The position numbers and the translations under genes were made by a program. A DNA stretch of 29,407 nt from an uncultured Bacteroidales bacterium (GTDB lineage: Bacteria; Bacteroidota; Bacteroidia; Bacteroidales; Paludibacteraceae), in assembly GCA_937885465.1 (NCBI GenBank), contig CAKZZM010000027.1, positions 1-29,407 on the forward strand. The letters run 5' to 3'. The first letter of the stretch is position 1, and every line of letters starts with the position of its first letter. Of this stretch, positions 1 to 7,355 are shown piece after piece. The notes beneath the pieces were generated by a model. The model was not told where the DNA came from and did no database searches. It saw nothing but the letters and a program-made list of their open reading frames with translations.

Positions 1-30
1 CGACCGTCTCTCAAAGAAGTAAAAAAGTCT

Positions 31-54
31 GAACGCTCGGAGGCGTTCTCCACT
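31..54 (+). repeat. Repeat R1 copy upstream of fumarase
   Basis: R1 with two changes from the consensus (GAACGCTC, then GGAGGCGTTCTCC, then ACT). It is followed after 3 bases by R2. It lies 60 bp before the fumarase ATG, in the sense direction. Confidence 0.9.
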
Positions 55-57
55 ATA

Positions 58-80
58 AAGTGCGGGCAGAGCCCTAAAGT
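58..80 (+). repeat. Repeat R2 copy upstream of fumarase
   Basis: AAGTGC, then GGGCAGAGCCC, then TAAAGT; the GGGC/GCCC arms can form a small hairpin. Same sequence, inverted, at 11115-11137, and with one change at 16133-16155. Confidence 0.88.
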
Positions 81-114
81 CACAAATGAAAATTTAATAA
101 AAATCAATTATATT

Positions 115-1755
115 ATGGATTTTAAGTACGCTCCAATGTTTCAACTCGGAGAAGACACAACCGAGTACTATTTGCTAACCAAAGAGCATGTCTCTGTCGG
201 TGAGTTTGAAGGGCACCCGATTCTTAAAATAGAAAAGGAAGGTTTGACCAAGATGGCCAATGCTGCTTTCCGCGATGTTAGTTTTATGTTGCGCCGCAGC
301 CATAACCTGCAGGTTGCAAAGATACTGCGTGACCCCGAGGCGAGCGATAACGATAAGTATGTAGCATTGACTTTCCTTCGTAACGCTGAGGTGGCAGCAA
401 AAGGGAAGTTGCCTTTGTGCCAAGATACGGGTACTGCTATTATTCACGGTGAGAAAGGTCAGCAGGTATGGACGGGTTACTCTGACGAAGAGGCATTGTC
501 TCGCGGCGTATATAAGACTTATACAGAAGAGAATTTGCGATATTCGCAGAATGCGCCGCTCAATATGTATGACGAGGTCAACACCAAATGCAATTTGCCG
601 GCGCAGATAGATATTGAGGCTACGGAAGGAATGGAATATCACTTCTTGTGCGTTACTAAAGGTGGTGGTAGTGCTAATAAGACCTACCTCTATCAAGAGA
701 CAAAAGCAAGGATACAGAATAAAGGTACTCTTGTTCCGTTCCTTGTGGAGAAGATGAAAACCTTAGGCACTGCTGCATGCCCGCCGTACCATATCGCCTT
801 TGTTATCGGAGGAACATCAGCAGAAAAGAATCTCTTAACAGTCAAACTTGCCTCAACCCATTATTACGACTCGCTGCCAACCACAGGTGACGAGACCGGT
901 CGTGCCTTCCGAGATGTCGAATTGGAAGAAGAACTGCTTAAAGAAGCCTATAAGATAGGACTCGGAGCGCAGTTCGGCGGCAAATATATGGCTCACGATG
1001 TGCGTGTTATAAGGTTGCCGCGTCACGGCGCAAGTTGTCCGATAGGTTTAGGAGTAAGTTGCTCCGCTGACCGTAATATTAAATGCAAAATCAACAAAGA
1101 CGGTATCTGGATTGAGAAGATGGACGACAAGCCTTTCGAAATTATCCCTGAAGAGTTTCGTGAGGCAGGCGAAGGAGAAGCAGTGAAGATTGACCTTAAC
1201 CGGCCGATGTCAGAAGTGGCAAAAATATTGACTAAATATCCTATCGGGACTCGCCTGAGCCTGAACGGCACAATCATTGTCGGTCGCGATATAGCACATG
1301 CCAAACTGAAAGCGCGTTTGGATGCCGGCGAAGATATGCCGCAGTATATGAAGGATCACCCGATTTACTATGCCGGTCCGGCAAAGACGCCGGCAGGTAT
1401 GCCTTGCGGCTCGATGGGACCGACGACGGCAGGACGTATGGATCCGTATGTGGATGAGTTCCAAGCCCATGGCGGCTCGCTTATTATGCTCGCAAAAGGC
1501 AATAGAAGTATTGATGTTACCAATGCCTGCAAGAAGCACGGCGGATTCTATTTAGGCTCAATAGGCGGGCCGGCTGCTATCTTGGCGCAAAATAATATCA
1601 AGAATATTGAGTGCGTTGAGTACCCGGAATTAGGAATGGAGGCAATTTGGAAGATTGATGTGCAAGATTTCCCAGCCTTTATACTCGTTGACGACAAAGG
1701 TAACGATTTCTTCAAGCAGTTGAAGCCTTGCGAAGGGTGCAGAATATTGCAATAG
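115..1755 (+). CDS. fumA: Fumarate hydratase, class I (iron-sulfur, homodimeric type)
   Basis: Reversibly hydrates fumarate to L-malate in the cytoplasm (TCA cycle or its reductive branch, which Bacteroidales use to make succinate and propionate). The 546-residue length matches the FumA/FumB type that carries the alpha and beta regions in one chain. Three cysteines are spaced like the 4Fe-4S ligands of the E. coli enzyme: Cys102 (LPLCQDTGT), Cys222 (AACPPYH) and Cys316 (GVSCSADRN). Other class I signatures are GGGSANKT near 183-190 and the beta-domain stretches PAGMPCGSMGPTTAGRMD and GGFYLGSIGGPAA. The ATG at 115 matches the family start. No clear TTG/TAnnTTTG promoter is visible in bases 1-114, so the promoter may lie outside the window. 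The leader carries one R1 and one R2 repeat. Cluster ligation would make it oxygen-sensitive, as known for the family. The symbol could equally be fumB. Confidence 0.96.
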   Translation: MDFKYAPMFQLGEDTTEYYLLTKEHVSVGEFEGHPILKIEKEGLTKMANAAFRDVSFMLRRSHNLQVAKILRDPEASDNDKYVALTFLRNAEVAAKGKLPLCQDTGTAIIHGEKGQQVWTGYSDEEALSRGVYKTYTEENLRYSQNAPLNMYDEVNTKCNLPAQIDIEATEGMEYHFLCVTKGGGSANKTYLYQETKARIQNKGTLVPFLVEKMKTLGTAACPPYHIAFVIGGTSAEKNLLTVKLASTHYYDSLPTTGDETGRAFRDVELEEELLKEAYKIGLGAQFGGKYMAHDVRVIRLPRHGASCPIGLGVSCSADRNIKCKINKDGIWIEKMDDKPFEIIPEEFREAGEGEAVKIDLNRPMSEVAKILTKYPIGTRLSLNGTIIVGRDIAHAKLKARLDAGEDMPQYMKDHPIYYAGPAKTPAGMPCGSMGPTTAGRMDPYVDEFQAHGGSLIMLAKGNRSIDVTNACKKHGGFYLGSIGGPAAILAQNNIKNIECVEYPELGMEAIWKIDVQDFPAFILVDDKGNDFFKQLKPCEGCRILQ

Positions 1756-1785
1756 AACAAGGAACAAGGAACATAGAGGTTAGTG

Positions 1786-2649
1786 ATGGAAAACGATACG
1801 AACGTTAGGAGACGTTCTCCACTAAATCAAACATTTTGGCAGCGGTTGCGTGCTAAATATCGCGTGGCGGTTATCAATGAAGATACGTTAGGCGAAATTT
1901 TGCATGTGCGTCTGTCGTTGTGGAATTTGATTATCGTTATAACATCGCTTTTCCTTCTTGCCCTGCTTATCTTTGCTTTAATAATTTGGTACACGCCTCT
2001 GAAAAGTTATCTGCCGGGGTTCAATGAAGATATAAGAGAAGAGTTGGTGGGAGAAAATGCCCGAGTCGATTCGTTGTTAGAAGCGATGTCGGTGCAGAGT
2101 GAATATTTAGATGTCGTAAAGAGTGTGATAGCAGGCGAGGTAGAACCCGATTCCGTTCGTTCGTTAGACTCGTTGTATGTGATTCATCAGGCGGAGTTAC
2201 TTGCCGTCAAAACGCAGATCGAAGAGGATTTTGTAACATATTATGAGTCCAAGGGAAAGGATATGCTCACTTTGTTTGATATGGCTATTACCCAGGATAA
2301 TTTGCAGACGATGTTGCGCCCTGTTAACGGAGTAGTAATGAAACATTTCGCTGAAGATGACAATCGAGGCGTTGATATTCAAACGATCAAAAACGATAAG
2401 GTGATGTCAGTGCTGAATGGCACTGTCGTTTCCGCTCAGTATAATCTATCAAAAGGCTGGGAGGTTATAGTGCAGCACGAGAACGATTATTTGAGTATTT
2501 ATAGCGGCTTGAATCGTCTTATTGTTTCGCCTGCCGCGAGAGTTGTTACGGGCGAGATTTTAGGTTCAGCCGCAGAAGATCGCCTTGTGCATTTTGAGTT
2601 ATGGCATCGCGGGCGGGTTATCGACCCCGAAAAGCGAATAGCATTTTAG
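1786..2649 (+). CDS. M23 (LytM-like) family envelope protein with degenerate zinc site
   Basis: Single-pass inner-membrane protein with a periplasmic LytM-like domain, of the Bacteroidota type usually found near dxr. Order: short cytoplasmic tail with the conserved FWQRLRAKYRVAV; one membrane helix at about residues 46-67; a linker that may be coiled; a LytM-like domain at about 180-287 ending in HFELWHRGRVIDPEKRI. Key metal ligands look altered: where active enzymes have HxGxD there is NRGVD, and the usual HxH reads LVH, so it is probably not a working endopeptidase and may act as a scaffold or hydrolase activator (inference). I chose the ATG at 1786; the GTG at 1783 also opens the frame. 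No other start precedes the conserved FWQ segment, so the R1 repeat (1800-1823) must be translated here as NVRRRSP. It lies 30 bp after fumarase, and its stop codon overlaps a partial R1 copy. Confidence 0.85.
   Translation: MENDTNVRRRSPLNQTFWQRLRAKYRVAVINEDTLGEILHVRLSLWNLIIVITSLFLLALLIFALIIWYTPLKSYLPGFNEDIREELVGENARVDSLLEAMSVQSEYLDVVKSVIAGEVEPDSVRSLDSLYVIHQAELLAVKTQIEEDFVTYYESKGKDMLTLFDMAITQDNLQTMLRPVNGVVMKHFAEDDNRGVDIQTIKNDKVMSVLNGTVVSAQYNLSKGWEVIVQHENDYLSIYSGLNRLIVSPAARVVTGEILGSAAEDRLVHFELWHRGRVIDPEKRIAF
1800..1823 (+). repeat. Repeat R1 copy inside the M23 coding sequence
   Basis: R1 with one change from the consensus (GAACGTTA, then GGAGACGTTCTCC, then ACT). It starts 14 bases after the ATG and is translated as NVRRRSP ahead of the conserved FWQRL segment. 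Confidence 0.92.
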
Positions 2650-2663
2650 TGGAGAACGCCTCC
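2648..2663 (-). repeat. Partial R1 copy overlapping the M23 stop codon
   Basis: AGTGGAGAACGCCTCC, the minus-strand reading of the second half of R1. Its first two bases are the last two of the TAG stop (2647-2649). It is directly followed by R4. Confidence 0.75.
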
Positions 2664-2690
2664 TTCGTACATCGTACATCGTACTTCGTA
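2662..2690 (+). repeat. Repeat R4 (CTTCGTACATCGTAC-type units) before dxr
   Basis: Three TCGTAC units in tandem, 9 bases apart, each preceding AT or TT. Related units occur in the larger array at 28211-28310. It lies between the M23 stop and the dxr start. Confidence 0.7.
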
Positions 2691-2716
2691 TGAGGAGGAC
2701 TGAAAGGACGGATACG

Positions 2717-3883
2717 ATGAAACAAATAGCGATATTAGGATCGACCGGCTCTATAGGGCGGCAGACATTAGATGTTGTGAGAAGTAATTCTCACGACTTT
2801 TCTGTATATGCCATTACTGCCAATGCGTCAGTTGACTTATTAGTTTCGCAGGCGGTTGAGTTCCGCCCTGAGGTGGTTTGCATAGCAGACGAGAGCCGCT
2901 ACGATGAGTTGCGGGAGAAGTTGCGCAACGCCTTAGGCAACGAAGCTTTCTCACTGATGAAGGTATGGGCAGGAGCGGAGTCCATCTACGATATGGTCTC
3001 TTTTGAGCAGATTGATATCGTCGTTGCTGCTATGGTGGGTTATGCCGGTTTGCGTCCTACAATAGCCGCTATCAAAGCCGGCAAGACTATTGCACTTGCC
3101 AATAAGGAAACATTAGTCGTTGCAGGTAAGTTGATAAACGAACTCGCAGGGAAATATCATTCGCCAATCTTACCTGTTGACTCAGAACATTCCGCCATAT
3201 TTCAGTCGATTGTAGGTGAGCAGCAAAATGAGATAGAAAAGATTTTGCTCACATGTTCCGGCGGTCCCTTCAGAACTTGGTCGCGTCAGCAAATAGAGAA
3301 AGCGACGGCTGCCGATGCGCTTAAACACCCTAATTGGCAGATGGGAGATAAAATAACTATCGATTCTGCCACTATGATGAATAAGGGTTTTGAGGTGATT
3401 GAGGCGAAATGGCTATTCGGCGTGGAGGCTGATAAGGTCGATGTGTTAGTTCATCCTCAGTCAGTTATTCATTCTGCCGTACAATTTACCGATGGGGCTG
3501 TCAAGGCTCAATTGGGGGCTCCGGATATGCGTCTGCCTATTCAATATGCGCTATCTTTTCCGAAGCGGTTACATGCCGATTTCCCGCGTTTAGACCTTAT
3601 CCAAACAGCATCGCTTACTTTCGAAAAGCCTGATATCGAGCGTTTCCCGTGTCTTGGCTTAGCGTATGAGGCAATTGGTAGAGGAGGAAATATACCTTGC
3701 GCAATGAACGCCGCCAATGAGGTGGTAAATCTTGCATTTCGACAAGGGAAAATAACCTTTTATGATATGCCTCTAACTATCGAAAAAGTGATGAATAAAA
3801 TATCGTATATAAAAAATCCGACATACGATGATTATGTCGAAACCGACAAATTAGCAAGGGAAATATGTGAAAAGTACAGATGA
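2717..3883 (+). CDS. dxr: 1-deoxy-D-xylulose 5-phosphate reductoisomerase
   Basis: Converts DXP to 2-C-methyl-D-erythritol 4-phosphate with NADPH and a divalent metal, the committed step of the non-mevalonate isoprenoid pathway. From the chosen ATG at 2717 the protein has 388 residues, the normal family length. The NADPH-binding GSTGSIG is at residues 8-14, then NKETLVVAG, PVDSEHSAIFQ (metal-binding Asp and Glu), LLTCSGGPFR, MNKGFEVIEAKWLF (metal-binding Glu) and HPQSVIHS. The open frame extends upstream to an ATG at 2690, but that adds MRRTERTDT, which no family member needs and which is partly encoded by repeat R4. A GGAGGA at 2693-2698 and AGGACGG at 2705-2711 are candidate ribosome-binding sequences. 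It sits between the M23 gene and rseP, a common Bacteroidales order. Confidence 0.97.
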   Translation: MKQIAILGSTGSIGRQTLDVVRSNSHDFSVYAITANASVDLLVSQAVEFRPEVVCIADESRYDELREKLRNALGNEAFSLMKVWAGAESIYDMVSFEQIDIVVAAMVGYAGLRPTIAAIKAGKTIALANKETLVVAGKLINELAGKYHSPILPVDSEHSAIFQSIVGEQQNEIEKILLTCSGGPFRTWSRQQIEKATAADALKHPNWQMGDKITIDSATMMNKGFEVIEAKWLFGVEADKVDVLVHPQSVIHSAVQFTDGAVKAQLGAPDMRLPIQYALSFPKRLHADFPRLDLIQTASLTFEKPDIERFPCLGLAYEAIGRGGNIPCAMNAANEVVNLAFRQGKITFYDMPLTIEKVMNKISYIKNPTYDDYVETDKLAREICEKYR

Positions 3884-3913
3884 ATGTACAGGTGAGACTT
3901 AATTACAAGTATT

Positions 3914-3937
3914 GAACGTTCGGAGACGTTCTCCACT
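3914..3937 (+). repeat. Repeat R1 copy upstream of rseP
   Basis: Perfect consensus copy ending 13 bases before the rseP ATG at 3951. It overlaps a TTG (3912-3914) from which NVRRRSP would be read in the rseP frame. Confidence 0.92.
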
Positions 3938-3950
3938 GATAGATAAATAT

Positions 3951-5558
3951 ATGATTCGATTAATACAATTACTACTCAGTCTGTCTTTTCTCGTGATGAT
4001 TCACGAGTTAGGACATTTCACCTTTGCCAGAATATTCGGCGTGAGGGTGAATAAGTTTTATATGTTTTTTAATCCGCGTATCTCTCTCTTCCGTATGAAG
4101 AAATATGGCGGTAAGTGGCATTTCCGCTTCTTTGCACCCAATGTTAAGGAAAACCAGAAGGTTGCACTCGATAAAGACGGTAATCCGTTATTATGGGAAA
4201 ATGATTCAGACCCGAAGATTAGGAAAAAATTTGCCAAGGCAGAGCCTTTGACCGATGCACAATGGAAAGAGATAGAGAACGATTTCAATTTCGGCAAGCC
4301 TTTAGCGAAGCATGAGGGACATCCTAAGTTTACGATAATTGACGAGTCAGATCTGCCGCTGTTGGCAGACGATGATTGGCGCAAGTATCCTGAGACGACG
4401 GAGTGGGGTATCGGCTGGATTCCTCTCGGTGGCTATTGCGCTATTGCCGGAATGGTGGACGAAACGACTACGGCAGACCAATTAGGCTCGCAGCCTAAGC
4501 CGTGGGAATATAGGGCGCAATCGACATGGAAGAGACTGCCTATAATCTGTGGTGGAGTTCTCGTTAATTTTGTAGCAGCACTGATTATCTATTCCGCTAT
4601 TTTGTTCCACTGGGGAACAGATAGTCTGCCGCTAAAAAATGCCACTTACGGACTCTATTTCTCCGATGAGTTATTGTCTGAAGGTTTCCGACAAGGTGAT
4701 ATGATTTTGAAAGTGGGTGACAGAGAGCCTCAGACTCGTGCCGACTTGCTCAACTGGATGGTGATAGACGGCATTCACGATATTACCGTCTTGCGTCAAA
4801 ACGATACCGTTCACCTTACTTTGTCGGATAATTTCGATCAGATAGTGCTTGCTGCAGGCGGTTCAAGCTTTATTGACTATCGTTTCCCGTTTGTTGTAGG
4901 GGAAATAATACCGGCTTCTCCGGCTGCTATCGCACTTATGGAGAAAGGTGATAGTATAGTCGCCGTCGGGAGTGTTGTAACGCCTTGTTATCAGGATGTT
5001 GTGGCGGAGTTGTCGCACTATGCATGTGATAGTGTTATGATTAGCTTGTATCGTAATGGTGAACCGACAGTAGTTAATCTCTTCCTTGGTGATGAGGCGA
5101 AGATGGGCGTTTATCCGTTGTCGCCAACAGACTTCTTGACTATGGAACACCGCGAGTACGGCTTTTGGGAATCTATACCCGAAGGCTGCAAATACGGTTG
5201 GAATACACTCGTCAGTTATGTTAAGCAGTTCCGCTTAGTATTCACCCCGCAAGGTGCCAAGTCGCTCGGCGGTTTTGCCGCGATAGGAAGCCTCTTCCCG
5301 CCGCTTTGGGACTGGCATTCTTTCTGGCTTATGACGGCATTCCTGTCTATTATTCTTGCCTTTATGAATATTATTCCTATCCCGGGCTTGGACGGCGGGC
5401 ATGTGATGTTCCTGCTGTGGGAGATGATAACGGGCAAAAAGCCTAATGACAAATTTATAGAGATTGCAAACAATATAGGTTTCTATTTGTTGTTAGCCTT
5501 GCTTATCTTTGCCAACGGCAATGACCTCATAAAGTGGCTCGCTAAGTTATTCTCATAA
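3951..5558 (+). CDS. rseP: RIP metalloprotease RseP (site-2 protease family)
   Basis: Intramembrane zinc protease that cleaves transmembrane substrates, classically anti-sigma factors after site-1 cutting in envelope stress signalling. From ATG 3951 the protein has 535 residues. HELGH, with the zinc ligands and catalytic Glu, is at residues 18-22 in the first membrane helix, and the third ligand motif LDGGH is at 480-484. A large periplasmic part with PDZ-like segments (around LLSEGFRQGDMILKVGDREP and VGEIIPASPAAIALMEKGDSIVAVG) separates the two membrane blocks. Bacteroidales members are longer than the E. coli protein (about 450 residues), and this one has an extra soluble stretch near residues 45-150. 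The frame is open from a TTG at 3912, but that part is only the R1 repeat reading MNVRRRSPLIDKY; the start directly before the first helix is preferred. Its 3' end lies 4 bp from the convergent CDF gene. Confidence 0.95.
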   Translation: MIRLIQLLLSLSFLVMIHELGHFTFARIFGVRVNKFYMFFNPRISLFRMKKYGGKWHFRFFAPNVKENQKVALDKDGNPLLWENDSDPKIRKKFAKAEPLTDAQWKEIENDFNFGKPLAKHEGHPKFTIIDESDLPLLADDDWRKYPETTEWGIGWIPLGGYCAIAGMVDETTTADQLGSQPKPWEYRAQSTWKRLPIICGGVLVNFVAALIIYSAILFHWGTDSLPLKNATYGLYFSDELLSEGFRQGDMILKVGDREPQTRADLLNWMVIDGIHDITVLRQNDTVHLTLSDNFDQIVLAAGGSSFIDYRFPFVVGEIIPASPAAIALMEKGDSIVAVGSVVTPCYQDVVAELSHYACDSVMISLYRNGEPTVVNLFLGDEAKMGVYPLSPTDFLTMEHREYGFWESIPEGCKYGWNTLVSYVKQFRLVFTPQGAKSLGGFAAIGSLFPPLWDWHSFWLMTAFLSIILAFMNIIPIPGLDGGHVMFLLWEMITGKKPNDKFIEIANNIGFYLLLALLIFANGNDLIKWLAKLFS

Positions 5559-5562
5559 GTAA

Positions 5563-6465
5563 TTAGCAGCAATCAGTGTCGGTACAGCAAGTATCTAAGG
5601 TTTCGGTTTCAAGAGTGATATGGTTAATATTATTTTCTTGAAGCCGATTTCTTATTATCTGTTTCACCTCGTCTGCTGTATTTAAGTCATCGAGAACGAT
5701 GTGGGCTGTTAAAGCATTTTCCGTTGTGCTAATTGACCAAATATGAATATGGTGAACACCCTTAATGTGCTCAACTGACGATATTATGCTTTTAATATCT
5801 TCAATGTTAACACCTTCAGGAATCCCATCCATCGCTAATCGCAAACTGTCAGTCAGCAGTTCCCAAGTCGTGACGAGGATGACAATGGCTATGATGATTG
5901 AGATGATAGGGTCGATGATATAAAGACCTGTAATTGTTATTATCACTCCTGACAGAACTACCCCGATAGACACTAACGTATCCGCTGCCATGTGCAGGAA
6001 AGCACCTCTGACATTGAGATCTTGCTTACTGCCGCGCATCAAAAGAATAGTTGTTATGCCGTTCACTATAATGCCGGCACCGGCTGTCCACGAAATAGCA
6101 GCCCCGTCAACAGCAGACGGAGCGCGAAATTTATGAATACTCTCAGCTATTATGACACCTACTGCAACAAGTAAGATTATTGCATTTAGCAGTGATATGA
6201 GAATAGTGCTCTTTTTATAACCATACGTGAAGCGTTGGTTGCTGTGTAGATGTGAAAGTCCGATACCTACCAACACTAATATAAGGGAAAAAACATCGCT
6301 AAGGTTGTGCCCGGCATCACTTAACAGAGACAGACTGTTCTGCCAAATGCCGACACCTGCTTCAACGCATACAAAAACAAGATTTAGTGCTATTGATATC
6401 ACTAATATCATCGTCATCTTTTTTGACGCAACTTGTGAGTGAGAATGGTGTGAATGACTATGCAT
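5563..6465 (-). CDS. Cation diffusion facilitator (Zn2+/divalent metal efflux)
   Basis: Inner-membrane proton-coupled exporter of Zn2+ or related divalent cations. The 300 residues follow the CDF plan: six membrane helices in about the first 215 residues, then a cytoplasmic ferredoxin-like domain. Intramembrane metal-site residues are visible as SDAGHNLSD (Asp50, His53, Asp57) and HMAADT (His158, Asp162), typical of the CzcD/ZitB branch. The N-terminus is histidine-rich (MHSHSHHSHS) and the C-terminus ends in a cysteine cluster (DTCCTDTDCC); both are plausible metal-binding tails. The start at 6465 is followed directly by the His tail and lies 18 bp behind a good promoter (6483-6513). The gene converges on rseP and diverges from the flavoprotein gene. 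Metal specificity cannot be read with certainty; zinc is the most likely. Confidence 0.93.
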   Translation of the reverse strand: MHSHSHHSHSQVASKKMTMILVISIALNLVFVCVEAGVGIWQNSLSLLSDAGHNLSDVFSLILVLVGIGLSHLHSNQRFTYGYKKSTILISLLNAIILLVAVGVIIAESIHKFRAPSAVDGAAISWTAGAGIIVNGITTILLMRGSKQDLNVRGAFLHMAADTLVSIGVVLSGVIITITGLYIIDPIISIIIAIVILVTTWELLTDSLRLAMDGIPEGVNIEDIKSIISSVEHIKGVHHIHIWSISTTENALTAHIVLDDLNTADEVKQIIRNRLQENNINHITLETETLDTCCTDTDCC

Positions 6466-6482
6466 AATAAAATAGTTTTTTG

Positions 6483-6513
6483 CAAAGTTACTATATTATT
6501 GTTATTGTGTCAA
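6483..6513 (-). promoter_or_regulatory. Bacteroidota housekeeping promoter of the CDF gene
   Basis: On the minus strand a -33 TTG (6511-6513) is followed, after exactly 20 bases, by a -7 box TAACTTTG (6483-6490), matching the Bacteroidota primary sigma pattern TTG-N19-21-TAnnTTTG. The predicted transcription start, a few bases on, gives a short leader of about 15 bases before the ATG at 6465. Confidence 0.8.
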
Positions 6514-6557
6514 TAACTAAAAATAGGGAATGTTTTGATAGTAACTTAGTAATAAAT

Positions 6558-6573
6558 TGGTATTTTAATACCA
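6558..6573. promoter_or_regulatory. Palindrome TGGTATT-TT-AATACCA between divergent promoters (possible operator)
   Basis: Two perfect 7-base arms around TT. A further GGTATT at 6581-6586 could pair with the same AATACC arm. The palindrome lies between the two divergent promoters (CDF at 6483-6513, oxidoreductase at 6626-6656), outside both predicted transcripts, so a DNA-binding site is more likely than an RNA hairpin. No regulator gene is adjacent. Confidence 0.4.
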
Positions 6574-6603
6574 TTGAAACGGTATTGCAACGGCGTTTCA
6601 ATG
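6574..6603 (+). repeat. Repeat R6, 30-bp hairpin (copy 1)
   Basis: CATTGAAACG at 6572-6581 pairs perfectly with CGTTTCAATG at 6594-6603. The same 30-bp unit recurs in inverted orientation at 25111-25140: nine of the first ten bases and all of the last ten agree, and only the loop differs. It lies 20-50 bases upstream of the oxidoreductase promoter. Confidence 0.7.
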
Positions 6604-6625
6604 TGCTTTAAATGATATTTTATTG

Positions 6626-6656
6626 TTGCGTATATTGTGCTTTTTTAGTAATTTTG
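6626..6656 (+). promoter_or_regulatory. Bacteroidota housekeeping promoter of the flavoprotein/menA operon
   Basis: TTG at 6626-6628, 20 bases, then TAATTTTG at 6649-6656: full agreement with the TTG-N20-TAnnTTTG pattern. The predicted start near 6660 leaves a leader of only about 12-18 bases before the ATG at 6673 or 6679. Confidence 0.8.
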
Positions 6657-6672
6657 CGCAAAGTAATGTTTT

Positions 6673-7326
6673 ATGCTTATGAAAGTCCTTTTGATAAATG
6701 GTAGTGCCCGTCATAAGGGCAATACATTTCTTGCGCTCACGGAGATTGCTAATACGCTTGAGAAAGAGGGTATTGAAAGTGAGATAGTTCAAATTGGGGC
6801 AAAGGCCGTTCGCGGTTGTATAGCTTGCGGAAAATGCAGTGTGCAAGTTGCGGTTGAGTCAGGTGTCCCTCAGTTACCTAATCGTTGCGTCTTTGACGAT
6901 GATATATGCAATCAGATTTCTGCAAAGATGAAAGAGTGTGATGCCCTCGTTGTCGGTTCGCCTGTTTATTATGGTCAGCCTAACGGCAGCTTGCTTTCTC
7001 TTGTTCAGCGTATGTTCTATTCTGCCGGTGCGTATTTTGTTCAGAAACCGGCTGCCGCAGTTGCGATATGCCGCAGAGGCGGTGCTACGGCTGCGTTACA
7101 GACTATGAATATGCCTTTCGAAATGATGAATATGCCGGTTGTCAGTTCGCAGTATTGGAATATCGCGTATGGGCGTTCAGAAGGTGAAGTGTCCCTTGAC
7201 AAAGAAGGGATGCAGACGATGCGCACACTCGCAAAGAATATGGCATATCTGCTTAAAGCGACTGCCAATCAGCCGCGCCCGAAGTACGAGACTCGGCAAC
7301 CGATGAACTTCATCAGGGAGAATTAA
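6673..7326 (+). CDS. Flavodoxin-fold, iron-sulfur flavoprotein-like NAD(P)H oxidoreductase
   Basis: Probably an FMN-dependent reductase of the NADPH-dependent FMN reductase/iron-sulfur flavoprotein superfamily; the substrate is unknown. The N-terminal MKVLLINGSARHKGNT is the FMN phosphate-binding loop, and GSPVYYGQPNG is the second flavin-contact segment. Between them CIACGKC (C-x2-C-x2-C, residues about 50-56) resembles the cluster motif of iron-sulfur flavoproteins, but the expected fourth Cys (RCVFDDD) comes only after a 17-residue stretch, longer than in most relatives I know, so a cluster is uncertain. Two ATGs, 6673 and 6679, are both possible; 6679 gives the canonical MKVLLINGS start. 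It leads an apparent operon with menA and a short-chain dehydrogenase, so a role around quinone redox chemistry is possible but only inferred from position. Confidence 0.87.
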   Translation: MLMKVLLINGSARHKGNTFLALTEIANTLEKEGIESEIVQIGAKAVRGCIACGKCSVQVAVESGVPQLPNRCVFDDDICNQISAKMKECDALVVGSPVYYGQPNGSLLSLVQRMFYSAGAYFVQKPAAAVAICRRGGATAALQTMNMPFEMMNMPVVSSQYWNIAYGRSEGEVSLDKEGMQTMRTLAKNMAYLLKATANQPRPKYETRQPMNFIREN

Positions 7327-7355
7327 CGCCGAGAAAATGTTTTATTACGTGTTTT

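Noticed and set aside
3912..3950. Start of rseP at TTG 3912 (MNVRRRSPLIDKY extension)
   Set aside because: The extension is repeat R1; ATG 3951 precedes the conserved first membrane helix with HELGH at residue 18.
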